Origin: Lethocerus indicus
Taxonomy: Eukaryota; Arthropoda; Insecta; Hemiptera; Belostomatidae
Reading direction: 5' to 3'
NCBI GenBank assembly: GCA_019843655.1
Contig: JACDQD010000103.1
Span: 12,089,501 to 12,153,500 of the forward strand
Length of the DNA stretch: 64,000 nt
Below, piece after piece: positions 41,631 through 55,500 of the stretch. Position 1 is the stretch's first letter. Each line of letters starts with the position of its first letter. A model generated the notes under the pieces. That model was not told the DNA's origin and made no database searches. It saw only the letters and a program-made list of their open reading frames with translations. Position numbers and translations under genes: made by a program.

Positions 41631-44600
41631 TTTCATAATTGGCACACACCGAACAATAATTTGGCCCGGCCTCAGTATTTAATATGAAAACCTGTTGCCA
41701 AATATCATCACGGCTGTGTTGCTTTCGTATTCCGTCCGACTGCCAAAATATATAAATTAGCGGAGAGGAAAAAGAGACGAAAAAGAAAGCCGTACGAAAA
41801 GAGACTTCGGACACAACATTAAATGGACTAAGAAATAGGCTCCCCCCCCCCCGACGGTGTTATAGGCCAGCCACGATGTGGCGATAATGGTAATTAATCT
41901 CTGCAGTTTACGAGATAACTCTGATAACCCGGCTTCAGTTAATTATCCCCATGCCTGTTAATTGGGTATCTCAAATTCGAACGATCGAGCCGGGTCCAAT
42001 AATAACCGAAACATATTCGAAAACTGCCATTTAAGCGACGGTAATATTCTGAGCGTAATTTAGACCGGAGACGCGTACTGATTTACAATTTTTCCCCTCT
42101 GCTAAATGAAATACAATCATGTATTTCAATGTGATACATTGAATTAAAAATATAAAACATTTGTAGCAATCCGGCTACAGACTCTTAGCTAGTCCCCGAG
42201 GCCTAGAACGAATTATAGTAAATGCGGAATGGGATTATCCGCGGCGTGAAACTCAGTCTTTCGCATCCGGGATTTTACTCTACCGGAAGGATGATTTTTC
42301 ACTTTCCCTCTCTCCCGGCGGGCGGAGAAAGTGATTATAGATGCGGACCCTCCCCCTGGCTGACGCGTAACTGGGGCTAATCCAGAGGCCAATTACAACA
42401 CGTTAGCGTCATTGTAATTCCAGTTTCCTTGCTGGGAGTCGTGAACCGGTGAAAAGCACCCGAATGGAACGTTGTTCGAATGAAGTTTTCATTTCTGGAG
42501 AAAAAGGATATCCTTGGAAGTTACAGTCATGGGGAAAGGTACCGCCGTCGCCCCAACCACTCATCTGGTTAGGTCAGTAGAGATATAAAAGAATAGTATA
42601 AAAAAAGCAAACTTTTTTGTTTGCATTCCAATATGATTCAATGATACAGCGATTTAAGTATAGTATCGATCTTAAAATAGCCTACATCGTCAGTATTTAC
42701 CTGGCACAATATTTATGACCTTTGATGAGCTACTGTGGTTGGGAAGAGAATATGACTGAAAAAACCCGTCAACAGCGCGGTTATACTTAAAACTAGTTAT
42801 TGTTTTGTTTTAGGAGATTCCGTGAAAAGACCATGAAATACCATAGCTTTTCCAGTTGGAAACTTTACACGGTGCTTCTCGCAAGCACCCTGCCTCGGCA
42901 ATATTTGGAGGATTATGTTGTTGTTTCTCATAATAATCATCATAAGAAACATAAAAACATAACTACGTTCGCACGAGCAACGAAATTTTACGGACAATTT
43001 TACAAAAAATTTGCGAAACGCCATTAGTGATTCTGGGCACTAGCCTATGCCGGACGTGATCTTCCGTCGATGAGTGTCACTCTCTTTTCTCCGACGGCCT
43101 TCGGTCTCTATTTTCGGCCGCGGTCCGAATAAGAATGGGCGATTTTTCTTTCTTCTTTTTTCTCACGAAGGTCGGTCGGAAATGTGTAAAACGTTTTGTG
43201 TGCCAGGCGTCGAAAATTCGGGCTCTCGGCAGCGGGCCTGTCCGTTGTGCAATCGAACCACCTGCCACAGTACGCCCTACCTTAATATATTACATTCGCT
43301 TACTTCTTGAATACACTCATATGCCGTCGGGAAGATTTTCTTGTGATGTGGAAACTGAAATTCTGGAAAATTGTCACCTACGTCCGGACTTCAGGGCTGG
43401 TGAGATAAGCACAACTGAAAGAAAATCTGAAAGTTAAAGTTAATATTAATCACTGTAGTGAATAACAAAAATTATTTAGGGGTGTTTTTATGTTTTTAAT
43501 AATTTTCTGAGCTATGCCCAAGTTTTATGGTATGCTCATTAACCATAACTTCTAAACCTCTCGTTTCCACATATTTAACACCACAGATTTTCAATGCCAT
43601 TTTCGGGCAATCCCTTATCAAATATAATGTATGTTACTGCAAAATTGATAGTCAAATTACCACTATCGACATTACCACTTCGGGATTCATCGAGAGCAGA
43701 CATGCGTCAATATTTAACTTTGATATTATTATTGAAACGCTATTTCGGAACTATCACAGTGTAGATGTTTTCTCCGGTAAACCTCGACACACGTATCTCA
43801 AGATAAAGTACGGCTTATTAGGGCCACCTCTAACAATTTTTGTTTGAGAATTCCAAGATAGTGCCGAGCCTAAATTCAGGCCGACCCATCAGGCGTTGCG
43901 GCAGAGTTAAACCTGACTGGATGACATTCAATCTGATATTTCAATTAAAGCTTTATTTCACCCCGGTGCTCTCAACGCCAACACTCTATACTTTCCTCTA
44001 ATCCTAGTTTTTGATCTCGGAAGGGTCTGGTTACTTGTTGGATGTACGGGCGTCTCCGGTGAATCAACCGTCGGCAATCTCAGTCATTATCGTTATTTCC
44101 CCTCGCGTTTCCTGCGCGGGCAAGACCCGCGTTCGTGTCCGTAATTATTTCTCGTTAATAAGAGAGGGATCAGAGAAGTGGCGAGCTGGGGCAAGGTGAA
44201 ATATAATGGCGGGAAGCGTCGTCGGTCAACCAGCAGTCACGCCTACTACACTAGCCCACCTGCTGGCACAGTTATTAACCGGAGAATGAAATTTAATAAA
44301 ATAATAATTGCTAGAAATAGCTTGGCTTCAATAATTAAAAACGGCCTCGACAAACATGAATCGTCCATCTGTCCAATTCTCGAACATCCAAAAAATTGAA
44401 AACCGTCCTTTTTTTATAGTCAAACGTAACCGAAAAAGTAGTACTTTTAGTAATTTTATCGCCACATCAAATAGTACACCTTGATTATAAACAGCACTAT
44501 CTGACTGTCAGGTCGCCCCATAAACACGATAAGCGGTGAGAGGGGTTTTATTTTTCTGGGAGCGCATGTAATAATAAAAGTGAAAGCGAATTAGATTAAA

Positions 44601-45891
44601 CAGCCTACAGTAAATAACGAGCGGTGAGATAAGTAATAATTAATTCTTAATGTGGCGCGATACATGCTCTATATGGTATCCACTGAAATGGGATAGAGTC
44701 TCCCATTATTTTTCACTCTATAGATCAATGAACTTTGTGGTTCTCTAAATGCCTACTTCTTGTGTTCATTCATGGATCCGTCCTTGCGAAGGATCAAATA
44801 AGGGAGTGATATGAAATCACAATATTTATTTATTATTTTTAAATTTCGCAGTGGAATGATAAACGTAATCCAATTCTGTGAAAGTGCTTGGTCCGCACTC
44901 TCCGATCCGATGAGTGGCGTTGCTAAAACAAGAGTAGATTCGTCGGTTTAACATCTGGAAAAGATTCAGCTCTCTCCCCTTTGTCTTATTTTGAACGTTG
45001 GCACGGCACTTAAAAAACTGGACCCGACAACTAAATATAGTCAGGAGAGTATCATGAACGAATACTCGGAATCGGTGAATGTCTATGCGTAAGGTTATCA
45101 TCAATCTGACGCAAGCAGTAGTCAGACACCATGCAGTAATCACTTGACCATATGTGCAACTCTGGTTCATACATTCCTGCTTGGGAGATTTATATTTCTG
45201 TTAATTTTCCTTCAGTCCTCTGTTCTAGACGACAGCAGAAAAAATATTACGAAGGGAATTTCTATTCAAGATAAATCGAAATTGCAAAGTGGTTTCATCC
45301 AGACTAGAGACGTTTACTGCAAATGGCTCATCATTTTCGCAACTGAATAATTGAATGTCGAACTATTTACAAAGGTGGAGCCCAAATATTCAAGATGCCG
45401 TGAGCTATATACAGAGGAAAATAACTAAACAGTTCGAACAAAGCGTAAGCGGAAGTGTAGCATGTTTTTGAGTCAGAAACCATCCGGCCCACATGATCCA
45501 GACGATCCACAAGCCGGTAGGAATAAGGATTAAATGATAAATAATAATTATACGTGTAATGTTTTGTACTCGTATAAAGAGATGAGTTGAACTGTTGAGA
45601 TCTAAATGAAAAAAACAATACGATATAGTTAATAAGTTAATAAGTGTATACTACATCCTGTTTTTAGTCCTTTATTATCGATTGGTTTTCCGAATAGTTT
45701 AATTTTTTTTCGAATCGATATCGGACGCAATGCTACTGGCGATGGCGTGAAGCCGAAACGGAGTGATGATAGAAAATTCCACTTGCGGCTCCTAGTAGTT
45801 TACCAAGAAGAGGGCATTGGGACTTGAGAGCAGTGGGCCAGCTCTCTCGGCTTTATTCCTCTCTTTGGCCTTCTCCCCCACTTATTTCCTT
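41631..45891. other. No recognisable gene; small structures only
   Basis: A run of 11 C lies at 41842-41852. A moderately GC-rich stretch at 42290-42420 has homeodomain-like TAATCC and CAATTA words. A perfect 6-bp GC hairpin CGCGGG/CCCGCG lies at 44115-44120 and 44126-44131. Frames at 43527-43847 (plus) and 44826-45170 (minus) exceed 100 codons but are not recognised. Confidence 0.45.
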
Positions 45892-45941
45892 CCTCTTCTT
45901 CTTCTTCTTCTTCTTGCTGTTGTTCTTGTTGTTGTTGTTGT
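45892..45941. repeat. (CTT)n/(GTT)n trinucleotide tract
   Basis: CTT repeats run from about 45892 to 45915 and GTT/CTT repeats continue to about 45941. Read as protein they give poly-Leu on the plus strand, or Gln-rich then Glu-rich on the minus strand, but the minus frame meets a stop shortly upstream. I treat it as a simple repeat rather than coding. Confidence 0.85.
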
Positions 45942-48900
45942 GCCGGTGCTCCTCTCTGATGTTGGGTCTCTGTTTAATGGGTCAGAGCGGGCGGGCAACC
46001 TTCACGGTTGAAGGCAGCAAGCTCCCACCGGCCCCGGCTGTTGAGCTGCCATTACCTCCGCCACTGCTCACTCATTCTCTTCGTCACACTTCCAGTTTCT
46101 TTGGTGGGATTCTCCCAGACAGAATCCTGAAGCAGCCTCGAGTTCACCCCATGAAAATTCCCTGACTCATTCGCTTTTAACCAGTCAATATAGTGAATAA
46201 TTTTTATTAGCAATAACAAGACTATTCGATAATGGTGATGGCTCCTCCTCACCAAATCGTAATACCATTTGTTTTGTTACGACTAAGTTAGAAATCATCA
46301 AAACGTTGTATCCAGATCTGTTACAAAAATTAATGACTCGTTTAGTTATTAGAAATAGAGTGAGGGAGAGAGTCGGCAAATAGAATTTAATATTTTATTA
46401 AAATTGTATTATCAAAAAGATCTTTTGCTTTTCATTTCAATCATTGTACATGTGCAACGGGAAGAATACATATGGAGTGATTTACAATGGTAATTTTGTG
46501 TATATACATTCTGAATATCTCGCTAGTTTAGTGAAGTATAGGCTACAATGGGCCTTACTCAGCGCGCTTTCAAAAATTTATAATTATATCGCAACATTTT
46601 TTTCTAGTAAATTGGTTTTCAGTTCACGAAAAAATGCTGCATGCGTGAACATGAAATTTCTGTAACTCTGAAAGTTACATTATTATTCCGTCGGAGGTTT
46701 CTACCCAAAGTCTACTATCGATATATTGTTAAAAATCATAAGTCACAATGATAAGCAGTTGAAACCAGTGTCCAGAATCAGAAATGTCCCTATAACAATA
46801 CGAAGCCGAAGAAAAGATGGGAACACATTTTATACATGAAATGAACTGATATGAATCGATCCAAAATGTCACCGTGTCATTATGAGTGTTTTATATTACA
46901 ATGTAAGCATCCCGCATAAACCTAGATATCACAAGAGGGGTGTACCATCACCAGTTCCTCTCCGGGCATATAAAAACCTGTACTGGTATCCTCCGGCGGC
47001 ATACCAACCAGTCCCGCCCGGGACTATCGCGAGGTTCACATCGGTACCCAGATGTCTGTTCCGAGTCCAACACGACTTGTGCCGTTACAGTTTTGTACCA
47101 GTAAAAAAGAAATAACGACAAAAAATGAATAAAAAAGGGAAGGAAGAATATCGAGTCAAGAGAATAACGTCTCTGTCCGTTTCTGGGTCTCACAGGGATG
47201 GGGAGGGGAGAGTTTCTATTTCTTCAGCGTAGCCTCCGATGATGGATTGTAATGGTTTCCCCCACTAACGGTACTACCGAGAGGTGGAGGGGTTTGTGAG
47301 GAGGATTGCCCTACGTGGCGGGAATAAAACACACTTTTACGAGGCGTATATAAATTTCATTTAGGGTCAACCCCTTCCCCCCTTCCTCCGGTACCGCACC
47401 AACTATCACTCCGAGTTTAATGGCAATTATTTCTGATTAGTCTCCTGTCCCTTTTCCTCCCCTCACTTGTCCGTTTTCTCGCTTTTAATCACCTCTAATT
47501 AAAGGGTGGAATATCGCAATAAATCAATGGTTCTGGGGGGGAGTCTTTCACTTTCCGGAAATTATGGCTTCGCGATATATGAAGTCATTTGTATGTATGT
47601 GTCAACGGTTTGTCGTAGATCACATATACCCGGTCATAAATTTATTTCTTTTTCAACATTATAAAGTTGTGGGGAGAAATTTTCCTTGTTCCTTGTTGCA
47701 CTTCAGTGCATGAAAGCCACTAGAAAATTTAATAATGAATTAGAGCCAGAGGTAGGTCTATAATTTTACAGATGCACTATACAGGCCACCTGTATCATAT
47801 CTTTTATTACAACCTTCTGTCATTATGCTGCCCAAAATAATAATAATTGAATAATATCTTATTTTAAATTTAGATATATGTTATTTTCTTCTCAATAGTT
47901 ACTATAAGGAATTGGCGGGAAATCCCTGAATGTCTCACAGAGCGCCTGTACCACAAAAGGAAGGAACTAAATGCGGTAAATAATGTAAGGACTCATGCAC
48001 CCGGAAAGCGCTAAGATTAAACAGTTATAGTAAGCTCAGTTATACTAATCATAGACGCTAATTTAAGACGTCACCCGGACAGGCTATGAGACAGACCAGG
48101 ATGTCGCCGCCGCTTTCAACCTTCCGCGGACGGCCGCACTATTTAGGGGGCTCGTCTGCCATATCCATACGCGTCTTACACATGAATAACCTCTAATTTA
48201 AATCTAACGGGCGGAAAAAAGCCGCGATTTTCCTCAGCATATTGTTCACAGTCGTTACTATCGATTTTAGTCATCGCGTTTTCGTAAATTATGAATTCTA
48301 CTTCGATACAAAGTCCATTACATACTCCTCTTTGCAATGCCTTATCGATTGGCAATCGGTCTGCTAATAAAAAGGCCCGCGACTTAAAAGCTCTAAAATG
48401 TCTTAAAATACCGCTAAAAGAAGGTCACTGAAGATTGATGACGACCTGGAAAAATTGAAAAACAAGTCGTGATCGAAATAAATTACGAGCTCAAATTGGC
48501 CTATTGGGAACAGAGAGGGTTTCAGAACAGCAATTTGGCGGGTTGAACGCTCGCGAGTTGAATATCAGACGTCACTGGTGTCTCAAATGGAGATGATTCA
48601 AGCTGGCGACACGTGTAAGCCACATGTGGTACGGGCGCACTTGTTCAGGAAATCTGTGTTCTTTAGCCGGTCTGAATTCTGGCTAGAGGGAGGCTACGAA
48701 GACGAATAAAGAGAGAGGAGGCTACAAGTGTCTCGGTCTTACGGAAATACCGATGCTGTATATTCTGCGGAACTGTTTCAAATTATCTTCCATTTAGTCT
48801 TCAGTCTCCCCCGGTTTGATTCTTGGAGTCAATTCGGCTCATGTGTGTAACAATTCAAGACTAATTATTATTTGCAATTTATTCGTGCAGGCTGTATAGG

Positions 48901-50689
48901 AATTTTAATTAGGACAAATGAAAAAAACTCTGATTCCGCGTTGCTCCTGTGAGACATAAGCATTTACAGATAAGCGTTATGCATTAAATTACGCTAGTAT
49001 CAAATATTGAAATTTCATCAGTTGAAAAATCGGTTCGGCCGTTGCTTTAGTTGGTGACAGTTTATTGAAGGCATTGAAATGCTATTTATCGAATTTTCGG
49101 ATAGATGATTTAACATTTCTTATTAATACGTTTAATTTGTAAAAAGTATATTTATAAATGTACATCAGAACCTTATACTGAAAAGCTAAATTAATGCATG
49201 GAACTTCTCGCTTGACGTGAGCGCAAAATTTTTATGATGTATCGGCCTTTTCGGCCTATTTTTTAATCGTAAGACTGCCAGGAATTGTTCATAATTTATT
49301 ACATTAACTTTTTAAAAGGAAGTTGATTGCGGTTGACTAATATATTTGCATACTCGATACTGTTTGACTGCAAGGAAAACACGTGCGTGATAAAATTTGA
49401 AGGCTGATGACGTATTTATGTGTCATTAATTCAAATCGACGCTATTACCTTCTGTTTTTGCTTTCACCATTACATTTGGAATTACGTAATCATATTACTA
49501 AATTTCCGATGACGAGAAATTGAATTCTGATTACATTGAGACAATAAATGGCGCGTGTTTTGAAATTTTAATTGTAAGCGTTTCTTTATTTTTCCATGTA
49601 ATCTATTTACCCAATGTATAATATTCAATGATCTTCATTCGTATCGATATTTCGATATATTTGAGAAATACATAATCGTTCTGAATGTTAATTTAGGTTT
49701 TATCCTTTATATCGGTCGGGCGCACACATTATTTAACATATGCCTCTCTAATACTAAACCCGCAACACAATAAACAAACTCCAGGCCCGTATTTATGGGA
49801 CCTTTCTACATTAATAAAGTTAACCTTTTTATGAACTGTTAAAACAATTTAGAGAAACAGATTTTCTGATATATTTTTAATACTAAATCATATTTGGCAC
49901 ATTAGTTATAATAGTAATAGCACATTAATATATTATTCTGATTTCTGTAATGGTCTTTATTAATTTCTCACTATGTCATAAGTTTCCACTATTACACAGT
50001 GTAAAATAAGGAAAATTATATTCAAAATCCAAATTGTATTTTCTCATCAGTACATAAACGGATGATGGAATATTAAATTCTTATTGTTTATTTCCCACAT
50101 AATATTCATCTTAAATTATATATTCTTTCATCTAATCAACATTATATTGCATATTAATGATAACACATGCTCATATAATTGCGCCATGCATTGAAATAAA
50201 GGCTATCGTGCAAATGGCTAATGCATGAATATCATCGCGGGTTCCGTTTTCCTACTAGGCACTGTTCTCTCATCGCAGAAACTATGGTTGTAATTTTCTG
50301 GTTCTTGAGTTATGTAATCTTAGAGTCACTACAGCGGGTAATAATATATAAAAGTTGAGTTAAGAAGTGGGAAATCCAATTTCGGATTCGTGATTGTAAA
50401 ATTTGAATCAATATTCAAACGCTAATACCAATATTATTATCCGGGAATCCGTAACATGTGGATAACATTTTTCATTTTTTTATCTACAACAAATATTAAG
50501 CCAAATAGGTTATATGAGTGATTATTTTTTTAAGGAAAAATAACTGGAGGGAAATAATTGGAGGGAATCCCAAAAAGGTTCACAGAAAGTGTTGAATAAT
50601 TTCATGAAACTCCAGAATTATTTCTTTTTTCAGCGGATGTAGGCGAAAGTACCTGTCTATATCCATCTCTGTCTCCATGTCTATGTTAT
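45942..50689. other. No recognisable gene
   Basis: Long AT-rich stretch, especially 49-50.6 kb. A TATAAAA at 46969-46975 precedes a short GC-rich stretch but no convincing initiator follows. GGCCTTTTCGGCC followed by a T run occurs at 49245-49263. Confidence 0.5.
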
Positions 50690-51200
50690 CGGTAAAGTAT
50701 TCACTGTTTTTATACGAGGAAGCACGGTTCGGGGGACCGACGTAACCCATTTTAGGGTCAGAATTTTGGAATCTACGCCGATTAATTTCACTGCCATACC
50801 GCGTTGCCCGGGGTGGGTTTTAGGCCGGTTCGTGACCCCCCCACTTTTCTAGAAACCGCAATTAAACGCTACTTTCGTGGACCTTTTTTCCGGCCCTCGG
50901 GTGAAAACTGTCACTTCCGTTCCCGAGTTTCGTGTGCCGTCCGCAGGTGGTTCGGAACCGAATTGACCTTTTTGGAGATAGTCTCCCGGCGCTCTTTGAG
51001 GCCGCTTCCTTCCGGTCCTCTCCGACTCCACGGTGTTCGACACATCCGGCTGTCATGTCGGTGATATCGCCAGCTGACCCGGCTACCCGGGGGTGGGCGC
51101 ACTGCCTCCCGAACTGCGCAGTTGGAACCGAGGTCAGTTTATTTTTGGAGCCGCAAGTGTCTGCGATCTTAAAATTCGACTGTCGCCGTTTAGGGACCAC
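50690..51200. other. GC- and CpG-rich island
   Basis: This block stands out from the very AT-rich DNA on both sides. Frames of 108 (plus) and 124 (minus) codons overlap within it, as expected where few stops occur in GC-rich DNA, and neither translation is recognised. Two short related stretches occur, around 50951-50977 (GGAACCGA ... TTTTTGGAG) and 51122-51150 (same two words, 3 bp further apart). Candidates are a CpG-island promoter, a repeat, or an unrecognised exon. Confidence 0.4.
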
Positions 51201-53333
51201 TAATTTTTCAGATCGACTTGAAAACTTGAATAGCATATTGTGTCCTCTCGATCGATAAATAATTGTAGATATAATAAATAAGACTTGTAGATAAGGCGAA
51301 TGGTTTCGGCCAAAACTGGGAAAGGTGTTTTATTGGCCATCATGTTCTTTATGTTATAAATCGCTCTTCAATAATTTCATTCCATTGGAGTTAATATTTG
51401 CCTCCAGAATTGTTCCGAGCTCTATAACTTTCTGAAAAACTAATTTGCGGCTATAACGGTCGTTATGTACATAAAATAAGGCCCATTTTTATAATCACGA
51501 CAACGATAATCACCGAGGTGTAATTATTATTTTGAAAAAGCCACTTGTTAGCCTTCTCAACTTGCAGTTTTAATCGCGTGTACTGTCTAAAATTAAGTCT
51601 GTAAATATTTGAACTCGTTAAGAAATGGTATACCTTCGGGGATTTTTGTTACCTAAATCACTATTTATTTTCTTATTGACTACTTTTGTTCTCATTCTGT
51701 ATGCGGATCACTCACGGATCTAAATATTTCGTCTCAGATCTCACATTTTCGTGGGCCAGAGATTGAGAAAGCAGGTGACGACTGCGATGTCGCGACTAAT
51801 CCAATACATTAGGTCAGATAATTCCCGAGGGGGCTGGATTTAGTTGTCCAATTGTGCAACCGGCGTAGTCATACTGCCTAGTCATGTTCTTTACATACAA
51901 ACAGCGCTATGACTGTTGGGGGTGACCAGCCCGATAACCCCTGGTTGGGGTTGTGGGCGGTAACTCTCCTCAACAGGCCAGTAATTGGCCCAGTATCGAG
52001 ACCGAGGCTTTGCTCATATTTATCGGCAGATAATGCGGAGGCGGCATTAAGTGTTCTTAGATTCCTTATCACCAAACGGGCCCAGATAATTGACTCACCC
52101 GGGTATGACTGGATCGTCCATTTTCTCAAACCTCGGCTGTTATCTGACAGTAAAAGATAGGAGAGGAAAAATCGTAAGAAGAATCGTAAAAAACGATTCG
52201 ACATCCGATAGAATCACGTTTACTGACTAATAATCTTAATAATGAGTCGTTCGGCTAATTCTTCTGCCTCCTTTTGTACGAGTATGAAAAATAACTAGCG
52301 AGCGTTGACTAAAAAAAAATTTACCACGAAAACGATAAATTATTATTCATTCTTCGATTGTGAAATTTGTTTCTATTAACCGATGATATCGCTACATTCT
52401 GTAGTCATATTATTAATTTTTCTTAAAAGGAGAATCGTCTCGTTATCGTTGCAGTGAGTTATTATAGTTTAACTGGAAATAGTCGATGCCCCCGTGTGGA
52501 TTCCCAAAGGTGTCAATTGAAATTATCTTCTATGAACCCACATATCGCTTGCAAGAAAATTATGTAGGACATTTTTTCTACATCCTTCGAAATAGTAATT
52601 TATTTTTTTGTTATATGATGTAAAAATAATGTTGTGTCGGAATTTCCAATGTTATTTTGTATTTCGCCACGGACAGAGTCGGTTCGGAGACAGGTCAGGT
52701 GTCATAGAACTTGAAACAATCCAGAACGTATCTCGTGCATATTCATTGCGGACAGGATTCTGTTATTTCGTCTCGGCAGTTGGGTGAGAGAGCGTGAATG
52801 AGCATTGATTAGCTCCGATGTAAAGGGGCAGACCCGAACTTTTCCGTTCCCGGAGGGGAAAACTGGATGAGGAAGCGGTTTCTAGCGGCCCCCACCAATG
52901 TTAACTCTATCTGCCCTATGAACGGACGGACGACGAATTGTCAGAGAATATACGTAAACTCTGTCACCAAACTGAATCACGGCGCTTCTCTTCCTCCGTA
53001 GAATTCGTAGAGATATTTATTTAAAACATGTACTGTAATGTATCCGATGTTATACGCCTATAAATACTGAACAAGACCCACCGACCCAACTTTGTGAGAC
53101 CGTCAGGGACGGCCCGCTTTGAGAACTGTTAACACTTTAGTGTTCATGAGATTTATTGACTAGTGTCATCTCTCTGTCTGAAATTGTAATTTAATCGTAA
53201 TCGTAAAAAATTATAATTTTCACTCCAAATGGTCTCACAAATATATTTGAACGTGCTTGTGACGGTTAGGTGGACGTTGTGGACACTTGATTCTTCAGAA
53301 GTCCTATTTTTTATAAATTAATTCATTTTAAAT
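51201..53333. other. No recognisable gene
   Basis: AT-rich, with an overlapping pair of 108-codon (minus) and 83-codon (plus) frames at 51.88-52.2 kb that carry no recognised motif. Confidence 0.5.
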
Positions 53334-53439
53334 TACCGTAGATTTCGTGTGTTTCTGTCTCCTCTCGCACGTTTGGTCTTTTGCTAGACCGGTTTCGGCA
53401 TCTTAAGTAGCGGTGTTAGTCAATTTTGGCACTTTGGAA
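53334..53439 (+). repeat. Family A fold-back repeat, copy 4 (left half only)
   Basis: TACCGTAGATTTCGTGTG followed by TTTCTGTCTCCTCTCGC, TTTGGTCTTTTGCTAGACC and the GGTTTCGGC ... AGTAGCGGTGTTAGTCAA core match copies 2 and 3. A small deletion removes CTGCTCGCC. The right half and tail are absent. A weak relic of only the core (GGATTCGGCCCTTCGCC...TCAGTAG) lies at 54400-54428. Confidence 0.75.
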
Positions 53440-55199
53440 ACTACGTATGTTTTAAATCCTGAAATATCATTGTAATTATTGGTCCTATTGTTTTGACCAA
53501 TCTCAGAAATTACACGTACTGTAACTGGTCGCCTGTAAAAGCCCCTCCTCAACTATGGCGATTCTATAGAAGGGAAATTACACAGTAGGGTCATTTAGAC
53601 TACATCATACCAAAAGCGCAATAACTGAACTGATGTAACAATTGAAACTGGATCATCATTGAATACCCAAGTATTGAATATAATTTATTTACTTAATTCT
53701 CTGAACAACAATAAAATTGAATATTGAAATTTAAGTTCCAATTTATCATTATTGCGCAGTATGTCTGCAAGTCCTGGACAGGCTCTAACTGCGGGTTCTG
53801 CTGCCATAATTAATTTCACAGTGCGGGCTTTGAAAAAGTATTGCCCAATGTATGCCTAAAGGTCGTTTTAGAAATACTTAATGTCGCTTTACATTCTTCT
53901 AACGCGGAAGACTCGCAGTAGAGCTGAATGTGCTCTAATGTTAAATTATTTGCCAGAATTGTCGGGTATTATTATTTGGCTCCTACAGTGAACAGGTCTA
54001 GGTCTATAACGTTCCCAGATATTGTGTTACGACAAGACTGGTGGTGTTGTGGGGCACGCGTGCCAAGTGTTTTATAGACATATTGCGCAATGTTGTGTGA
54101 CCTATGGGAAATGCGAGACGGTCCAATTCGCAGTTCACTTGGTGTAATATGTCACGAGCAGCCAGGCCCCCATTGCCTGTCCCCGTTGGCTCCGTTTCTA
54201 TTTTATGTCAACCCGATATGGTTCGATTATCCTGCAGCATACTAGAACAATTCTTTATGAGAGGCAATATAACTAGTCTTATTTCTGAGGATATATTCCA
54301 CGAATTCTTATCACTTCCGTGTTCCATGTCCACTGAGAGTGTATTAGTTTATGGTAGGCATTGATATCTGCTATCCCGGGTGAATCGGCTGGGTATACTG
54401 GATTCGGCCCTTCGCCATCATCAGTAGTTTACCGTTACTAATATTGTGGGCTAATATCCTATTCGATGTACAGCCCCGTCTCTACATAGTATTACTGATC
54501 GTACTGTAGGTAACTTTTATGTTTACGGCTTTATTAGAGGTTGTCTATGCCTTGTCGGGAGGGGGATAGGCCCACCATTCTTTAACATTGTTAAAGAACA
54601 ACATCCCTGGGCATTTCAATGTTGAAATTCTTATTTCCCCTATTGTGTTTCATTAAGTCTTACGAATGTTCAGCTGACATGAGTTATGCAAATTGTTCTA
54701 TTTCATGTACTACCAATGGACAAGGAAGAGAATAAGGAAAAGAGAATTTGCGTTTTATTTAATATATATATAATTTATAAAACCAAAATCGGCCAAAAAT
54801 CTACATTTCCTCCGTATTTTCCTAGTAGTGTCATTATGAAAGAATTGCACACTCGTGTGCAATTATAACAAACGGTAATGCATCTTTGATTACGAGCCGA
54901 GTTGAGATCTAAATGTTTCACAATCTCCAAGACATTACTCTTATCAGTTATGGTGTCATTAAAGCTATATATACGTAGGCATTATTAGTATCTTGGGTAA
55001 GCTTCGTACTTCTTCCTGTACCGGTATTGACTGCAGGTTATAACCGGTTGTATGCATCTAGAAAGTGGATATATGAACAGAGTTTGAAATATAAATATAT
55101 TAGGTGTGTAGAGAAATGGCCATAGATAGAGCCATCCGCTGCAGGATATCTTCGGCCAGTAAAAGATTTTCATTTCAAATCACAAACCAAACATGCGGT
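53440..55199. other. No recognisable gene
   Basis: AT-rich DNA with short unrecognised frames. The only assignable piece is the weak family A core relic at 54400-54428. Confidence 0.5.
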
Positions 55200-55500
55200 T
55201 GTATCAACTACAATGACCTCACCGGCAGACGGTTTCGCGACAAGAGACCGATTTGAAACCGCCGATTGATTGGGTCTGGGTTTGGTTAACGGCAAGGGAC
55301 GTCGGGGGCGGGGGTTGGTATACCTCGGGGCACAATGCCGCCTCTCTGTCGGCGTTATCGTCCCCGGCCGGTCTGCGAAGGGCCCGCTGTTGTTTGGCGG
55401 GCGACGCGGCGCCCAACTCCCGTCAAAGCGGATCGGACCGCGGTCGGTAAACACCCGGCTATCAACAGTAAGGAACACCCAACTCCCTGCCGCATCGACC
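55200..55500. other. GC- and CpG-rich island
   Basis: The segment is dominated by CG, CCG and GGC words. Frames of 65-105 codons are open in several registers on both strands, which is what GC-rich non-coding DNA produces. No translation is recognised. It may be a CpG island or a fossil repeat. Confidence 0.4.

Noticed and set aside
45824..46165. 113-codon frame with poly-Leu, signal-peptide-like
   Set aside because: The hydrophobic run is the CTT/GTT simple repeat; the rest is not recognised.
46969..46975. TATAAAA box before a GC-rich stretch
   Set aside because: No initiator at the proper distance and no gene downstream.
49245..49263. GGCC-TTTTC-GGCC followed by T run, like a bacterial terminator
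   Set aside because: Only a 4-bp stem, and the DNA is eukaryotic in character.
50862..51236. 124-codon minus-strand frame, the longest in the window
   Set aside because: It lies in a GC-rich island where stops are rare and overlaps an equally open plus-strand frame; no recognised motif.
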